A stretch of DNA of 64,000 nucleotides from Paradesertivirga superstes (GCF_037622515.1 NZ_JBBJCN010000002.1:372001-436000), one strand, 5' to 3'. Positions 17,141-26,339 are shown, numbered from the stretch's first letter. A program made the numbers and translations. Notes: generated by a model from the letters alone, not told the origin.

Positions 17141-17632
17141 CTAAAAATCTATCTCTCCATGCTTTCCCCTTGTAAATTCATCGCCGGTTAGGGCAGAACC
17201 AAGGATACCCATAAAACGTACCATGCTATTAGAATTGCTATCCCAATATTCAGCATGTGTAGGATGAACTTTTAACAATGCTAATTTAGGATCGTTCAAT
17301 CCTTCGGGAAAGAAAGTCTTTACCATAGAATTAAAAAGTTTCTTCATCCTCAGCGGATCATTCACAACTGCAGCTAAACCATTAACGGAAACATAAGTAC
17401 CATTATCGTGGTCGGTGTAGCACAAGGTAACCTTTTGATTATTTCCGACTTCATTAACTTTGGGTGAATGTTCGTTCGTAAAAAACCAAATATTTCCTTC
17501 TTCATCAATATCTGAGGTCACCATGGGCCGGCTATGTATATTATCTGCCTGTAAAGAACATAGCATAGCTACATCGCCGTTATTAATAAAATTTTTTAGT
17601 TTCTCGAGGCCGGAATGTTGGGAAGTTTCCAT
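17141..17632 (-). CDS. Pyridoxamine 5'-phosphate oxidase-fold (general stress protein 26 type)
   Basis: 163 residues from METSQHSGLEKLKNFI. The split-barrel flavin-binding fold is seen in VAMLCSLQADNIHSRPMVTSDIDEEGNIWFFT and KVTLCYTDHDNGTYVSVNG, ending in the GSP26-like EYWDSNSNSMVRFMGI. These proteins bind FMN or F420-like cofactors; the reaction is unknown. The ATG at 17632 is preferred to the in-frame one at 17656. No operon partner; the downstream 17034-17140 stretch shows nothing recognisable. Confidence 0.85.
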   Translation of the reverse strand: METSQHSGLEKLKNFINNGDVAMLCSLQADNIHSRPMVTSDIDEEGNIWFFTNEHSPKVNEVGNNQKVTLCYTDHDNGTYVSVNGLAAVVNDPLRMKKLFNSMVKTFFPEGLNDPKLALLKVHPTHAEYWDSNSNSMVRFMGILGSALTGDEFTRGKHGEIDF

Positions 17633-17894
17633 AATAAAAGCTTTTAATTCAAACATATATACAGAGTTAAGGTTTGAGTAAATAAGTCAAGATTAAGAGT
17701 TTAAAGTTTGATTCGTATAAAATTTACATCATTAAACTATTTCTTCATATTCATTATGCTAAGTGTCATTGTTTCAGTGTGTAATGAGGTTACCGATAAG
17801 CAATATCGCTAATAGAAAATAATCATATTTATCGCTTAACACTTTATAGAAACAATAATTATATAGGGTGAAATATCTTTTGAGAAGAACAAAA

Positions 17895-18503
17895 ATGGAC
17901 CAAAAAGAAAGAATGTTAGCAGGTCTTCCTTATAAAGCCTGGATGGATGGTCTGGCAGAAGAAAACCTGGAAAACAAAGAAAGACTGTACGATTTTAACC
18001 ATTGCAGACCCAGGGAAACCGAGAAAACCAATGAACTTATCCGAAGTATTCTGGGAAAATCTGGAAATAATATTAATATAATTGCCCCTTTTCATTGCGA
18101 TTATGGCAAAAATATTGAAGTTGGAAACAATTTCATGGCGAACTACAACTGCATTATTCTGGATGTAGGGAAAGTGGTAATCGGTGATAATGTTCTGTTT
18201 GGTCCAAATGTTTCCATCGTAACTGCCGGACATCCAGTCCATCCTGACTCAAGAAATTCCGGCTATGAATATGGTATTGCAATCACGATTGGCCATAATG
18301 TATGGATTGGAGCGAACTCTGTGGTCAATCCAGGAGTCCACATAGGTAATAATGTGGTAATCGGATCAGGGAGTGTTGTGACGAAAAATATTCCCGACAA
18401 TGTGATTGCTGTTGGCAATCCTTGTAAAATTCTACGGGAGATTTCTGAAAAAGACAGGGAATATTATTATAAAGACAAAAAATTTGATATCCAGGATTAT
18501 TGA
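17895..18503 (+). CDS. Sugar O-acetyltransferase, left-handed beta-helix (maltose/galactoside acetyltransferase type)
   Basis: 202 residues from MDQKERMLAGLPYKAWMDGL, the Maa N-terminal domain that packs on the helix. The hexapeptide-repeat coil spans about 60-185, with the catalytic His in VSIVTAGHPVHPD and the acetyl-CoA site IGHNVWIGANSVVNPGVHIGNNVVIGSGSVV, closing with VGNPCKILR. Transfers acetyl from acetyl-CoA to a sugar hydroxyl in the cytoplasm. It stands alone, convergent with the glycosylase gene 27 bp away. The upstream 262 bp hold no gene. Confidence 0.92.
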   Translation: MDQKERMLAGLPYKAWMDGLAEENLENKERLYDFNHCRPRETEKTNELIRSILGKSGNNINIIAPFHCDYGKNIEVGNNFMANYNCIILDVGKVVIGDNVLFGPNVSIVTAGHPVHPDSRNSGYEYGIAITIGHNVWIGANSVVNPGVHIGNNVVIGSGSVVTKNIPDNVIAVGNPCKILREISEKDREYYYKDKKFDIQDY

Positions 18504-18530
18504 AATCAGCCCCTGAGTTTAGTTTTAAAT

Positions 18531-19127
18531 TCATGGTCGGCTTATAAATTTATTTCCTTTAATATAGAAGCGCCAGGGTATACTTTTGTAAGGCTCTGCT
18601 ATATTTAAACCAATGCGCGGACAAGCAATGATGTCTTCAGGAGGTATTTCAAAAGGATTATCTTCAATCCATATTTCTTTACTTATAAGCGACGTTCCAT
18701 TGTGGCTTTTTTTTAAGCCCAGTGCCTGGGCCAAAGCACCCGGACCTTTGCACAACCGTCTGTCATCATTCGCTATCCCTCTTCTTATCCGCATTACTTC
18801 TAATCCTACCATTGGCTCTATAGCTCTGATTAAGATTGCGTGAGAATCGCCTTCTAAGCCGGTAACAATATTTAACATATCATGTATCCCGTAACAGATA
18901 TACATATAAATTACCCCACCCTGGGTGTACATAACTTCGTTTCGTGGCGTCCGACGATGATTATAAGCATGAGATCCCAAATCCTCAGGCCCACGGTAAG
19001 CTTCGGTTTCAACGATAATTCCGCCGGTTACTTCACCTTCCAGGTGGGTAAATAGCTGTTTACCTAATAATTTAGCCGATAAGGATACCACATCATCACT
19101 TTGATAAAACGATATTGGAAGTTTCAT
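18531..19127 (-). CDS. DNA-3-methyladenine glycosylase, AAG/MPG family
   Basis: 198 residues from MKLPISFYQSDDVVSLSAKLLGK. Removes alkylated purines from DNA in base excision repair. Family signatures: GGIIVETEAYRGPEDLGSHAYN (catalytic Glu), RTPRNEVMYTQGGVIYMYICYGIHDMLNIV, and GPGALAQALG. This is the family of human AAG and Bacillus YxlJ, not that of AlkA or Tag. An upstream start at 19187 would add 20 residues and was rejected as the family begins near the chosen Met. Confidence 0.95.
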   Translation of the reverse strand: MKLPISFYQSDDVVSLSAKLLGKQLFTHLEGEVTGGIIVETEAYRGPEDLGSHAYNHRRTPRNEVMYTQGGVIYMYICYGIHDMLNIVTGLEGDSHAILIRAIEPMVGLEVMRIRRGIANDDRRLCKGPGALAQALGLKKSHNGTSLISKEIWIEDNPFEIPPEDIIACPRIGLNIAEPYKSIPWRFYIKGNKFISRP

Positions 19128-19282
19128 AATTCTGAGGAATAACAATTCCGAGGCTATTCTGTTGATTTGTCTGGATAATTTAAACAAAAAACCGCCATAT
19201 TTATTAACTTATCAGTGAATTGAAATCTGTGTAACCCACGGTAATATTTTTTTTTAACGTAATGCATTTGTTAAATTTAACT

Positions 19283-21334
19283 ATGAGATATAGAAACCTA
19301 TTTTTTTCGGCGCTAAGCATCGGATGCTTAAATATAAGCCAGCCAACGGTTTTTGCACAGACAAAGTCAGACACAAAACCTTTTACTGTTACCGCAGAAG
19401 CTTTCGCTGATCTGCAAATACTGCGTTACCAGGTTCCTGGATTTGACGAACTGAGTCTTCAACAGAAAAAACTGGCTTATTATCTTTCAGAAGCGGCCTT
19501 ATCGGGACGGGACATCATTTACGATCAGAGTGGAAAATATAATCTTTTGGTGCGTAAAACTATTGAGAATATATACAGCTCATACAAAGGCGACCGCACC
19601 TCGCAAGACTGGCAAAAATTCAAAACGTATGCCGGACGTTTCTGGTTCAGTAATGGCATGCATCATCATTATGGTAACGAAAAATTCATCCCGGAGCATT
19701 CCTTCGCGTATTTTAACAAGCTGGTTTTAAATTCCAACTTAAAGGCCTTTCCGCTCAATAAATCAGAAACAGTTGCTGCATTCCTTAGCAGAATACGCCC
19801 CATTATTTTCGATCCTAAATTCCAACCCAAATTAGTTGATTTATCTCCCAATACAGATAACGTCGTAGCTTCTTCCAATAACTTCTATGAAGGAGTGAGC
19901 CAAAAGGAAGTAGAACATTACTATGCTCAGTTTGATACTAAAGGCAATGCACCATCATGGGGGCTGAACACTAAAGTTCTTAAGCAAAATGGTAAGGTTA
20001 TAGAGAAAACATGGAAAATTGGAGGGATGTACAGTTCGGCGATAGAAAAAATTGTGTACTGGCTTGAAAAAGCTATACCTGTTGCAGAAAATGCAGAGCA
20101 AAAGGATGCCTTGCAAAAACTTGTTAAATATTACCGGTCGGGCGATTTAAAAGATTTTGATGAGTACAGCATCGCATGGGTAAATGACACAAAATCCCGT
20201 TTAGATGTTGTAAACGGCTTTATAGAGGTTTATAAAGATGCTATAGGTAAAAAAGGCAGTTTTGAAAGTGTAGTATCCTTAAAAGATATCGAGGCAACTA
20301 AACGGTTAGAAGCCATTGCCAAAGAAGCCCAGTGGTTTGAAGATAATTCCCCACTTAAGCCAGAACACAAAAAGAAACAAGTCAAAGGAATTACGGCCAA
20401 AGCTATAACAGTTATTATGGAATCCGGTGATGCCTCTCCCTCTACTCCTATTGGGATTAATCTTCCCAATGCTGATTGGATACGTAAAGAACACGGATCC
20501 AAATCTGTGTCGTTAAGTAATATTGTACATGCATACAATCTAAGCAGTGCAAATAGCGGAGTTTTAGATGAATTTGCCTTCGATCCGGCTGTAAAGAGCC
20601 GTATACGCCAGTATGGAAATCTGTCTTCCGATTTACATACAGATATGCATGAATGTATCGGGCATGCATCAGGACAAATAAATCCTGGTGTGCAGAATCC
20701 CGACAAGACCCTTAAAAATTATGCTTCAGCACTTGAAGAGGCTCGTGCAGATTTAGTAGCTCTCTATTATATAATGGATCCTAAACTAATAGAAATAGGT
20801 GTAATGCCTACTCTGGAAGTGGGGAAAGCAGAATACGACAGTTATATTATGAACGGGTTAATTACGCAGCTTACCCGGTTAAAACCGGGTGATAATCTGG
20901 AAGAAGCGCATATGCGTAACCGCCAGCTAAATGCCATGTGGGTTTATGAAAAAGGGAAAGCAGAAAAGGTAATTGAGTTTGTAAAACAAAACGGTAAAAC
21001 CTATACTAAGATTAACGATTATAATAAGCTGCGTACACTGTTTGGTGATCTGTTACGTGAAATACAACGGGTTAAATCTGAAGGCGATTTTGAAGCAGGC
21101 AAAAGCCTGATCGAAACTTATGGTGTAAAGGTAGATCAGGAATTATTAAAAGAGGTGCTTGCCCGGTATGCAAAATTAAACGTAAAACCGTATAAAGGAT
21201 TTATTCAGCCAAAACTGATTCCTGTTTTGAAGGGAACAGAAATTACGGACGTTAAGGTAACTTACCCTACATCCTTCTATCAACAAATGATGGAATATGG
21301 AAAAAATTATTCATACCTGCCTGTAATGAATTAG
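19283..21334 (+). CDS. Secreted peptidase family M49 (dipeptidyl-peptidase III-like)
   Basis: 683 residues from MRYRNLFFSALSIGCLNISQPTVFAQ, a signal peptide, so it acts in the periplasm. The M49 zinc site is complete: H456-E-C-I-G-H461 and E485-E-A-R-A-D490. M49 enzymes remove dipeptides from the N termini of short peptides. Most characterised members are cytosolic; Bacteroidota often carry secreted ones. An ATG at 19262 gives 7 more residues but spoils the signal peptide. The gene is followed by a strong terminator and so is a single unit. Confidence 0.9.
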   Translation: MRYRNLFFSALSIGCLNISQPTVFAQTKSDTKPFTVTAEAFADLQILRYQVPGFDELSLQQKKLAYYLSEAALSGRDIIYDQSGKYNLLVRKTIENIYSSYKGDRTSQDWQKFKTYAGRFWFSNGMHHHYGNEKFIPEHSFAYFNKLVLNSNLKAFPLNKSETVAAFLSRIRPIIFDPKFQPKLVDLSPNTDNVVASSNNFYEGVSQKEVEHYYAQFDTKGNAPSWGLNTKVLKQNGKVIEKTWKIGGMYSSAIEKIVYWLEKAIPVAENAEQKDALQKLVKYYRSGDLKDFDEYSIAWVNDTKSRLDVVNGFIEVYKDAIGKKGSFESVVSLKDIEATKRLEAIAKEAQWFEDNSPLKPEHKKKQVKGITAKAITVIMESGDASPSTPIGINLPNADWIRKEHGSKSVSLSNIVHAYNLSSANSGVLDEFAFDPAVKSRIRQYGNLSSDLHTDMHECIGHASGQINPGVQNPDKTLKNYASALEEARADLVALYYIMDPKLIEIGVMPTLEVGKAEYDSYIMNGLITQLTRLKPGDNLEEAHMRNRQLNAMWVYEKGKAEKVIEFVKQNGKTYTKINDYNKLRTLFGDLLREIQRVKSEGDFEAGKSLIETYGVKVDQELLKEVLARYAKLNVKPYKGFIQPKLIPVLKGTEITDVKVTYPTSFYQQMMEYGKNYSYLPVMN

Positions 21335-21372
21335 CACAAGTAATAAATAAAAAAAGTATGGTTTGTATCGTG

Positions 21373-21409
21373 GCCCCCAAAATTTAGACACGTATTGGGG
21401 GCATTTTTT
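21373..21409 (+). terminator. Rho-independent terminator of the M49 gene
   Basis: GC-rich 8-bp stem GCCCCCAA (21373-21380) and TTGGGGGC (21395-21402) followed by ATTTTTTA. Loop of 14 nt. Positioned 38 bp after the M49 stop codon. Confidence 0.8.
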
Positions 21410-21514
21410 ATTTTATTAGCCCCAATGAAGGCTATCGGGCATTAATTATAGTAATATTCAATTTACATAATATCTATTAATTATTACCTTATTTTAGACG
21501 CATAAAAAATCCTT

Positions 21515-22267
21515 ATGAGGAAATCAATTATAATTCCTGTTACATTTTTAGTAACTAGTTTTCTGATATCATGCACCGCATCAAAATACAAAAAGCCACT
21601 AAAGGTTTTGCTTATAACAAGTGGATGTTGCCATAATTATCCTTTGCAAACCCAGGCATTGAAAGATGGCTTGTCCAAACATACTCAAGCTGACTGGACG
21701 GTAGTAAATGAAGGTGGTACCGGAACTCAGGCAATGCTGAGTCTCTATGATAATCCTGATTGGGCCAAGGCCTATGATGTTGTCGTTCACAATGAATGTT
21801 TCGCCGATACTAAAACCCCTGAGTACATCCGCCAGATTACCAAAGCACATTTTGCCGGTGTTCCGGCAGTTGTTATTCACTGCGCTATGCACACCTACCG
21901 GGCTACAGATGTGGATGATTGGAGAGAATTTCTTGGAGTAACCAGCCGACGTCACGATCATCAAAGTAATTACCCTGTTAAAAAAGCGGACAACAACCAT
22001 CCCATACTTAAAGACATGCCTGACAACTGGGTCACTCCTAAGGATGAGCTATATATTATAGAAAAGATTTGGCCAAATACAAAAGTTCTTGCCAATTCGG
22101 TAAGCGAACGCGATGGGAAAACATATCCGGTAATTTGGACTAATAAATTTGGAAACGCCCGTGTTTTTGGCACAACCTTCGGCCATTCGGACAGCACTTT
22201 TTCGGACCCTGTATTTATCAATGTCGTTTCTAAGGGAATACTCTGGTCATCGGGAAGATTGAACTAA
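21515..22267 (+). CDS. ThuA-like domain lipoprotein
   Basis: 250 residues. MRKSIIIPVTFLVTSFLISCTAS is a lipoprotein signal with Cys at residue 20. The ThuA (class I glutamine-amidotransferase-like) domain follows: KVLLITSGCCHNYPLQTQALKDGL, VVVHNECFAD, AVVIHCAMHTYR, and FGTTFGHSDSTFSDPVF. ThuA proteins are linked to trehalose and other sugar use through keto-sugar chemistry; the precise reaction is not settled. A second, paralogous ThuA lies at 59696-60427. It converges on a small hypothetical gene 8 bp away. Confidence 0.88.
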   Translation: MRKSIIIPVTFLVTSFLISCTASKYKKPLKVLLITSGCCHNYPLQTQALKDGLSKHTQADWTVVNEGGTGTQAMLSLYDNPDWAKAYDVVVHNECFADTKTPEYIRQITKAHFAGVPAVVIHCAMHTYRATDVDDWREFLGVTSRRHDHQSNYPVKKADNNHPILKDMPDNWVTPKDELYIIEKIWPNTKVLANSVSERDGKTYPVIWTNKFGNARVFGTTFGHSDSTFSDPVFINVVSKGILWSSGRLN

Positions 22268-22275
22268 AGGGAACA

Positions 22276-22590
22276 TTATTCTAGTTCACCCTTTTGATAA
22301 CCGCCCATACAATCAAGGCAGGCGTTGGCATAGTAATTATAATCTTCGTAGGCCGCGCCTGGCTTGCCATAAAGTGTTATAACCCTATCAATTCGAATGG
22401 ATTCACCTGAATCTAATTTAATAAAAACACCTTCTCCACTTATATCCTCTAATTTTACAATTCTGCCTTTTGAGTCTCTAATCACATCCTCATCATTGAA
22501 ATAAAAGATCGTTCCATTAGTCTCCTTGGCTATCTCTTCCTCAACAATTTCTCTATATACCCATTGCACCGGTAAATAAGACGTTTCCAT
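22276..22590 (-). CDS. Hypothetical protein with C-terminal CxxC
   Basis: 104 residues starting METSYLPVQWVYREIVEEEI. A beta-rich middle (GTIFYFNDEDVIRDSKGRIVKLED) leads to RIDRVITLYGKPGAAYEDYNYYANACLDCMGGYQ, where C-L-D-C could bind a metal or be redox active. I think the GKPGAAY...ANACLDC end occurs in other Sphingobacteriales proteins but cannot name a family. No signal peptide or membrane helix. Convergent with the ThuA lipoprotein gene. Confidence 0.65.
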   Translation of the reverse strand: METSYLPVQWVYREIVEEEIAKETNGTIFYFNDEDVIRDSKGRIVKLEDISGEGVFIKLDSGESIRIDRVITLYGKPGAAYEDYNYYANACLDCMGGYQKGELE

Positions 22591-22670
22591 AATCTTTCAA
22601 TTTATAATGATAACATCCATAAAATTAAAAGGTGTGATTTAGTGTATCTAAAGTTTTATTTCAATCTTCT

Positions 22671-22850
22671 CTAAGCCCTCTTTATCATAACAAAGCCTTC
22701 CGGTAAAAACGCATGGTAATCGATTGTGCGGATCGCTCCCCCCTCAGTCCATCTCTTATAATGGAAAGCATATTTTAGTCGCCTCACCATATAGATCCAA
22801 GCCTGAAAATGATAATGGTGCCACAACACCCAACGTTCAGGTGGAAAAAC
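22671..22850 (-). pseudogene. Possible gene remnant, 59 open codons
   Basis: The minus strand is open between TAA (22851-22853) and TAG (22671-22673) and reads VFPPERWVLWHHYHFQAWIY then MVRRLKYAFHYKRWTEGG ... AFLPEGFVMIKRA. The composition (many aromatic and basic residues, balanced hydrophobics) looks protein-like rather than random, but there is no start codon at the left end, only an internal ATG at 22790. It could be the C-terminal relic of a decayed gene. No family recognised. Confidence 0.3.
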
Positions 22851-23017
22851 TTATTTGAGAAACATAAAAGAAAAGCTACAGAAATGAAGATAGTTCGGGG
22901 AAAAATTGCGAAATATGAAGCAGTAAAAGGTGTGTATTCTAAACCTTTTACACCGGAAGGCATAAGATATACTGGACCCCGGTTATATTTCTATTAAAAA
23001 AAAACTCCAAGTAAAAT

Positions 23018-23047
23018 AAAAGGGAACCCCATTGAGTTCCCTTTTTT
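23018..23047 (-). terminator. Terminator of the thrS-infC-rpmI-rplT operon
   Basis: Arms AAAAGGGAAC (23018-23027) and GTTCCCTTTT (23036-23045) with an 8-nt loop. Read on the minus strand the stem is followed by TTTTATTTTA. It lies 18 bp past the rplT stop codon. Confidence 0.75.
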
Positions 23048-23064
23048 GTTTTATCTAAGAGGTT

Positions 23065-23409
23065 TTATTTAACCGCTTCAATTATTGCTTTGAAAGCTTC
23101 TGGCTCGTTCATTGCAAGATCTGCTAAAACTTTACGGTTTAAACCGATTCCGCTTTTAGTTAATTTACCCATAAACTGTGAGTAAGACAAACCATGGTGA
23201 CGAGCACCCGCATTGATACGCTGAATCCATAATGCTCTGAATTCTCTCTTTTTTGCTTTACGATCGCGGTAAGCATATTGCAAACCTTTTTCAACCGTAT
23301 TTTTAGCAATAGTAAAAACTTTACTTCTTGATCCGTAATAACCTCTGGCTAATTTTAAGATCTTTTTTCTTCTTCTTCTTGACGCTACTGCGTTAACCGA
23401 ACGTGGCAT
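23065..23409 (-). CDS. rplT: 50S ribosomal protein L20
   Basis: 114 residues, MPRSVNAVASRRRRKKILKLARGYYGSRS, the standard L20 start. L20 binds 23S rRNA early in 50S assembly and in several bacteria represses its own operon. Basic N-terminal extension, then the globular RNA-binding domain (LWIQRINAGARHHGLSYSQFM). Last gene of the operon, 74 bp after rpmI. The rpmI-rplT spacer contains a short self-complementary stretch (TTAAGTTTCCTTAA) that might serve autoregulation; this is only suggestive. Confidence 0.97.
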   Translation of the reverse strand: MPRSVNAVASRRRRKKILKLARGYYGSRSKVFTIAKNTVEKGLQYAYRDRKAKKREFRALWIQRINAGARHHGLSYSQFMGKLTKSGIGLNRKVLADLAMNEPEAFKAIIEAVK

Positions 23410-23483
23410 GTTGTGTTGATTTTTGACTGGCGGCGCTCCATTTAAGGAAACTTAATACCGGAAGCCTGGTTAAACTAATTTAA

Positions 23484-23684
23484 TTACTTACCGATGCAAA
23501 GCATACGTTTTACGTTACCCATATCAGCATCTGAAACCAGACTTGTCTGACTTAGGTTACGCTTACGCTTAGTAGACATCTTGGTTAAGATGTGACTCAT
23601 GAAAGCATTTTTTCTTTTGATTTTACCTGTTCCAGTAAGCTTAAAACGCTTTTTAGCACTGGAATTGGTTTTCATTTTTGGCAT
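23484..23684 (-). CDS. rpmI: 50S ribosomal protein L35
   Basis: 66 residues: MPKMKTNSSAKKRFKLTGTG, then KRKNAFMSHILTKMSTKRKRNL, the fixed L35 pattern. Very basic, binds 23S rRNA in the large subunit. It lies between infC (89 bp) and rplT (74 bp), the order found in most bacteria. Confidence 0.97.
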   Translation of the reverse strand: MPKMKTNSSAKKRFKLTGTGKIKRKNAFMSHILTKMSTKRKRNLSQTSLVSDADMGNVKRMLCIGK

Positions 23685-23773
23685 GATCCTGTTTATTTAC
23701 GATTTATTGAATTAAGATTTACGATTGTATGCTCCCAATAGCTGCACCTTAGCACATTTATTACACATCAATC

Positions 23774-24352
23774 TTATTTTTTTCCTGCCTTAGGCGCAAC
23801 GGTTAAAAACATACGCTTACCTTCTAATTTAGGCAACTGCTCTACCTTACCCACATCTTCTAAAGCCTGTGCAAATTTAAGAAGCAAAATTTCACCTTGT
23901 TCCTTATAAACAATAGCTCTACCCTTAAAATGAACATATGCTCTAACTTTCTCGCCACTCTCTAAAAAGCTGATCGCATGTTTCAGCTTAAATTGAAAAT
24001 CGTGATCGTTAGTATTTGGTCCGAAACGGATCTCTTTAATTACCGTTTGTTTTGCATTTGATTTTATCTCCTTAAGCTTTTTCTTTTGCTCATAGATAAA
24101 TTTATTATAATCAACTACTTTACAAACCGGAGGTACTGCGTTTGGAGATATTTCAACTAAATCCAACTCCTGTTCTTCGGCTATTGCCAAAGCATCTCTC
24201 AAGGACATCACACCCTGTTCAACATTATCTCCAACAAGGCGTATTTGCTGAGCTGTAATTAACTCATTAATTTTATGCTCTGCCTCTTTCTTCTTAAAGG
24301 GAGGTCTTGGGCCGCGGGGCCCTTTGTTAAAACCCGGTCTTCCTAATGCCAA
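23774..24352 (-). CDS. infC: Translation initiation factor IF-3
   Basis: 192 residues from MALGRPGFNKGPRGPRPPFKKK. The proline/lysine-rich N-terminal extension is typical of Bacteroidota IF-3, which here starts with ATG and not the rare AUU used for autoregulation in E. coli. IF3_N spans about 25-95 (HKINELITAQQIRLVGDNVEQGV ... EISPNAVPPVCKVVDYNKF) and IF3_C about 100-190 (KEIRFGPNTNDHDFQFKLKHA). It keeps 30S subunits free and checks the start codon. Only 13 bp follow thrS. Confidence 0.97.
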   Translation of the reverse strand: MALGRPGFNKGPRGPRPPFKKKEAEHKINELITAQQIRLVGDNVEQGVMSLRDALAIAEEQELDLVEISPNAVPPVCKVVDYNKFIYEQKKKLKEIKSNAKQTVIKEIRFGPNTNDHDFQFKLKHAISFLESGEKVRAYVHFKGRAIVYKEQGEILLLKFAQALEDVGKVEQLPKLEGKRMFLTVAPKAGKK

Positions 24353-24365
24353 ATTTAAATTTTAT

Positions 24366-26291
24366 TTAAATGGTTATTTGTGTAATCAATTGATTTTTAA
24401 ACTCTTCAGACCCCATGCTACCTAAATCACCTTCTCCATGCTTCCGAACTGAAACCAATCCTTCTGCCATCTCTTTTTCACCTATGATAAGCATATAGGG
24501 GATTTTCTTGACTTCGGCATCTCTAATCTTTCGGCCAATCTTCTCGTCCCGCAAGTCAATCAAGCCGCGAATATCGGAATTATTCAACGATTCTAAAACT
24601 TTTTTTGCATATTCTTCATACTTTTCGGATATAGGAAGAACGATAAATTGTTCAGGAGTTAGCCATAAGGGGAAGTTACCCGCGCAATGTTCTATTAATA
24701 CGGCTATAAATCGCTCAAGAGATCCAAACGGAGCCCGGTGAATCATTACCGGACGATGCTTCGCATTATCGCTGCCGGTATATTCCAACTCAAATCGCTC
24801 GGGCAAATTATAATCGACCTGAATGGTTCCCAGCTGCCATTTTCTTCCTAAGGCATCCTTTACCATAAAATCGAGCTTAGGACCATAAAAAGCAGCTTCA
24901 CCTAATTCTACAACTGTACGTAAGCCTTTTTCTTCAGCAGCCTCTATAATCGCCGATTCTGCTAATTGCCAGTTTTCATCAGTGCCAATGTATTTTGTTT
25001 TATTCTGAGGATCGCGAAGAGAAACCTGTGCGGTATAATCGGTAAATCCTAAGGCGTTAAATACATACAATACCAGATCAATAACCTTTTTGAACTCGTC
25101 TTTTACCTGATCAGGCCGGCAAAATAAATGCGCATCATCTTGTGTAAATCCGCGAACGCGGGTTAATCCATGTAACTCTCCGCTTTGTTCGTAACGATAA
25201 ACAGTACCGAATTCTGCATACCGAACCGGCAGATCCTTATAAGAACGCGGCTTTGTTTTATAGATCTCGCAGTGGTGCGGACAATTCATCGGTTTTAAGA
25301 AGAACTCCTCTCCTTCCTGAGGCGTTTTTATAGGCTGAAAAGAATCAGCGCCATATTTTTCGTAATGACCCGAAGTGATATACAGGTTTTTATGGCCTAT
25401 ATGAGGGGTTACAACTTGTTCATAACCTGCTTTAACCTGAGCTCTTTGCAGGAAATTGACGAGTTTTTCGCGTAAAGCAGTTCCTTTAGGCAACCATAAA
25501 GGTAATCCCATGCCTACTTTTTCAGAAAAAGCGAATAGTTCTAATTCTTTACCGAGTTTCCGGTGATCACGCTTCTTAGCTTCTTCTATCATTTTCAGAT
25601 AGTCTGTTAACTCGCTTTGCTTCGGAAAAGTAACACCATAAATACGCGTTAACTGCTTTCTGCTTTCATCGCCGCGCCAGTATGCACCTGCAACGTTAGT
25701 GAGTTTTACAGCTTTTATAAAACCGGTATTAGGGATATGGGGACCACGACATAAATCGGTAAAGTTTCCCTGGGTATAAAAAGTAATGGAACCATCTGCC
25801 AGATCCTTTATCAGATCAAGTTTATATTCATCTCCTTTTTCGCTAAAATATTTCTCGGCATCAGCTTTACTAACCGCGGTTCTAACATATTCCGACTTGG
25901 CACGGGCAAGTTCGAGAATTTTGTCTTCTATTTGCTTAAAGTTGTCGGATGAAAACTCACGGTCTCCAAAATCAACATCATAATAAAATCCTGTTTCAAT
26001 AGCCGGGCCAATACCAAACTTTGTTCCAGGGTACAGGGCTTCAAGAGCCTCCGCCATTAAATGCGCAGAAGAGTGCCAGAACGTTGCTTTAGCTGTCGTA
26101 TCGTTCCAGGTAAGAAGTTTCACACTTGAATCAGCCTCAAGAGGCCGGTTAGCATCCCAAACTTCGCCATTCACTTCAGCGGCCAAAACATTTCTTGCTA
26201 AACCTTCAGAGATTGATAAAGCTATCTGATAAGATGAGGTTCCTTTTTCATATTGCCTGGTAGAACCATCAGGCAGAGTTATATTAATCAT
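24366..26291 (-). CDS. thrS: Threonyl-tRNA synthetase
   Basis: 641 residues. Domains in order: TGS (1-60, MINITLPDGSTRQYEKGTS), the editing domain with HSSAHLMAEAL near residue 75, the class II catalytic core (zinc ligands in MNCPHHCEIY, motif 2 RYEQSGELHGLTRVRGFTQDDAH, motif 3 HRAPFGSLERFI) and the anticodon-binding domain. First gene of the thrS-infC-rpmI-rplT operon. Its leader holds a promoter at 26367-26374 and a small hairpin at 26340-26360. Confidence 0.98.
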   Translation of the reverse strand: MINITLPDGSTRQYEKGTSSYQIALSISEGLARNVLAAEVNGEVWDANRPLEADSSVKLLTWNDTTAKATFWHSSAHLMAEALEALYPGTKFGIGPAIETGFYYDVDFGDREFSSDNFKQIEDKILELARAKSEYVRTAVSKADAEKYFSEKGDEYKLDLIKDLADGSITFYTQGNFTDLCRGPHIPNTGFIKAVKLTNVAGAYWRGDESRKQLTRIYGVTFPKQSELTDYLKMIEEAKKRDHRKLGKELELFAFSEKVGMGLPLWLPKGTALREKLVNFLQRAQVKAGYEQVVTPHIGHKNLYITSGHYEKYGADSFQPIKTPQEGEEFFLKPMNCPHHCEIYKTKPRSYKDLPVRYAEFGTVYRYEQSGELHGLTRVRGFTQDDAHLFCRPDQVKDEFKKVIDLVLYVFNALGFTDYTAQVSLRDPQNKTKYIGTDENWQLAESAIIEAAEEKGLRTVVELGEAAFYGPKLDFMVKDALGRKWQLGTIQVDYNLPERFELEYTGSDNAKHRPVMIHRAPFGSLERFIAVLIEHCAGNFPLWLTPEQFIVLPISEKYEEYAKKVLESLNNSDIRGLIDLRDEKIGRKIRDAEVKKIPYMLIIGEKEMAEGLVSVRKHGEGDLGSMGSEEFKNQLITQITI

Positions 26292-26339
26292 TTACAAACA
26301 TGATTTTTGCCTTTCGGCGATTAAAGAAAAGTATTTAAA

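Larger units (their letters stand above)
22591..23064. other. Intergenic stretch without a confident gene
   Basis: 474 bp between the CxxC hypothetical gene and rplT. It holds a minus-strand ORF remnant (22671-22850), a short plus-strand frame judged spurious, and the rplT terminator (23018-23047). No promoter or RNA gene was recognised. Confidence 0.6.

Noticed and set aside
20230..20706. 158-codon minus-strand frame inside the M49 gene
   Set aside because: It is antisense to an M49 gene with clear HECIGH motif; composition is Ser/Cys-rich and unlike a protein family.
21599..22000. 133-codon minus-strand frame inside the ThuA lipoprotein gene
   Set aside because: It is a shadow of the ThuA coding frame; no domain, start signal or promoter.
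22809..22997. 62-codon plus-strand frame in the gap before rplT
   Set aside because: No recognisable protein features, no promoter, and it overlaps the more protein-like minus-strand fragment.
23410..23483. Possible L20-type autoregulatory leader between rpmI and rplT
   Set aside because: A small self-complementary TTAAGTTTCCTTAA occurs, but too little structure is visible to claim a known L20 leader.
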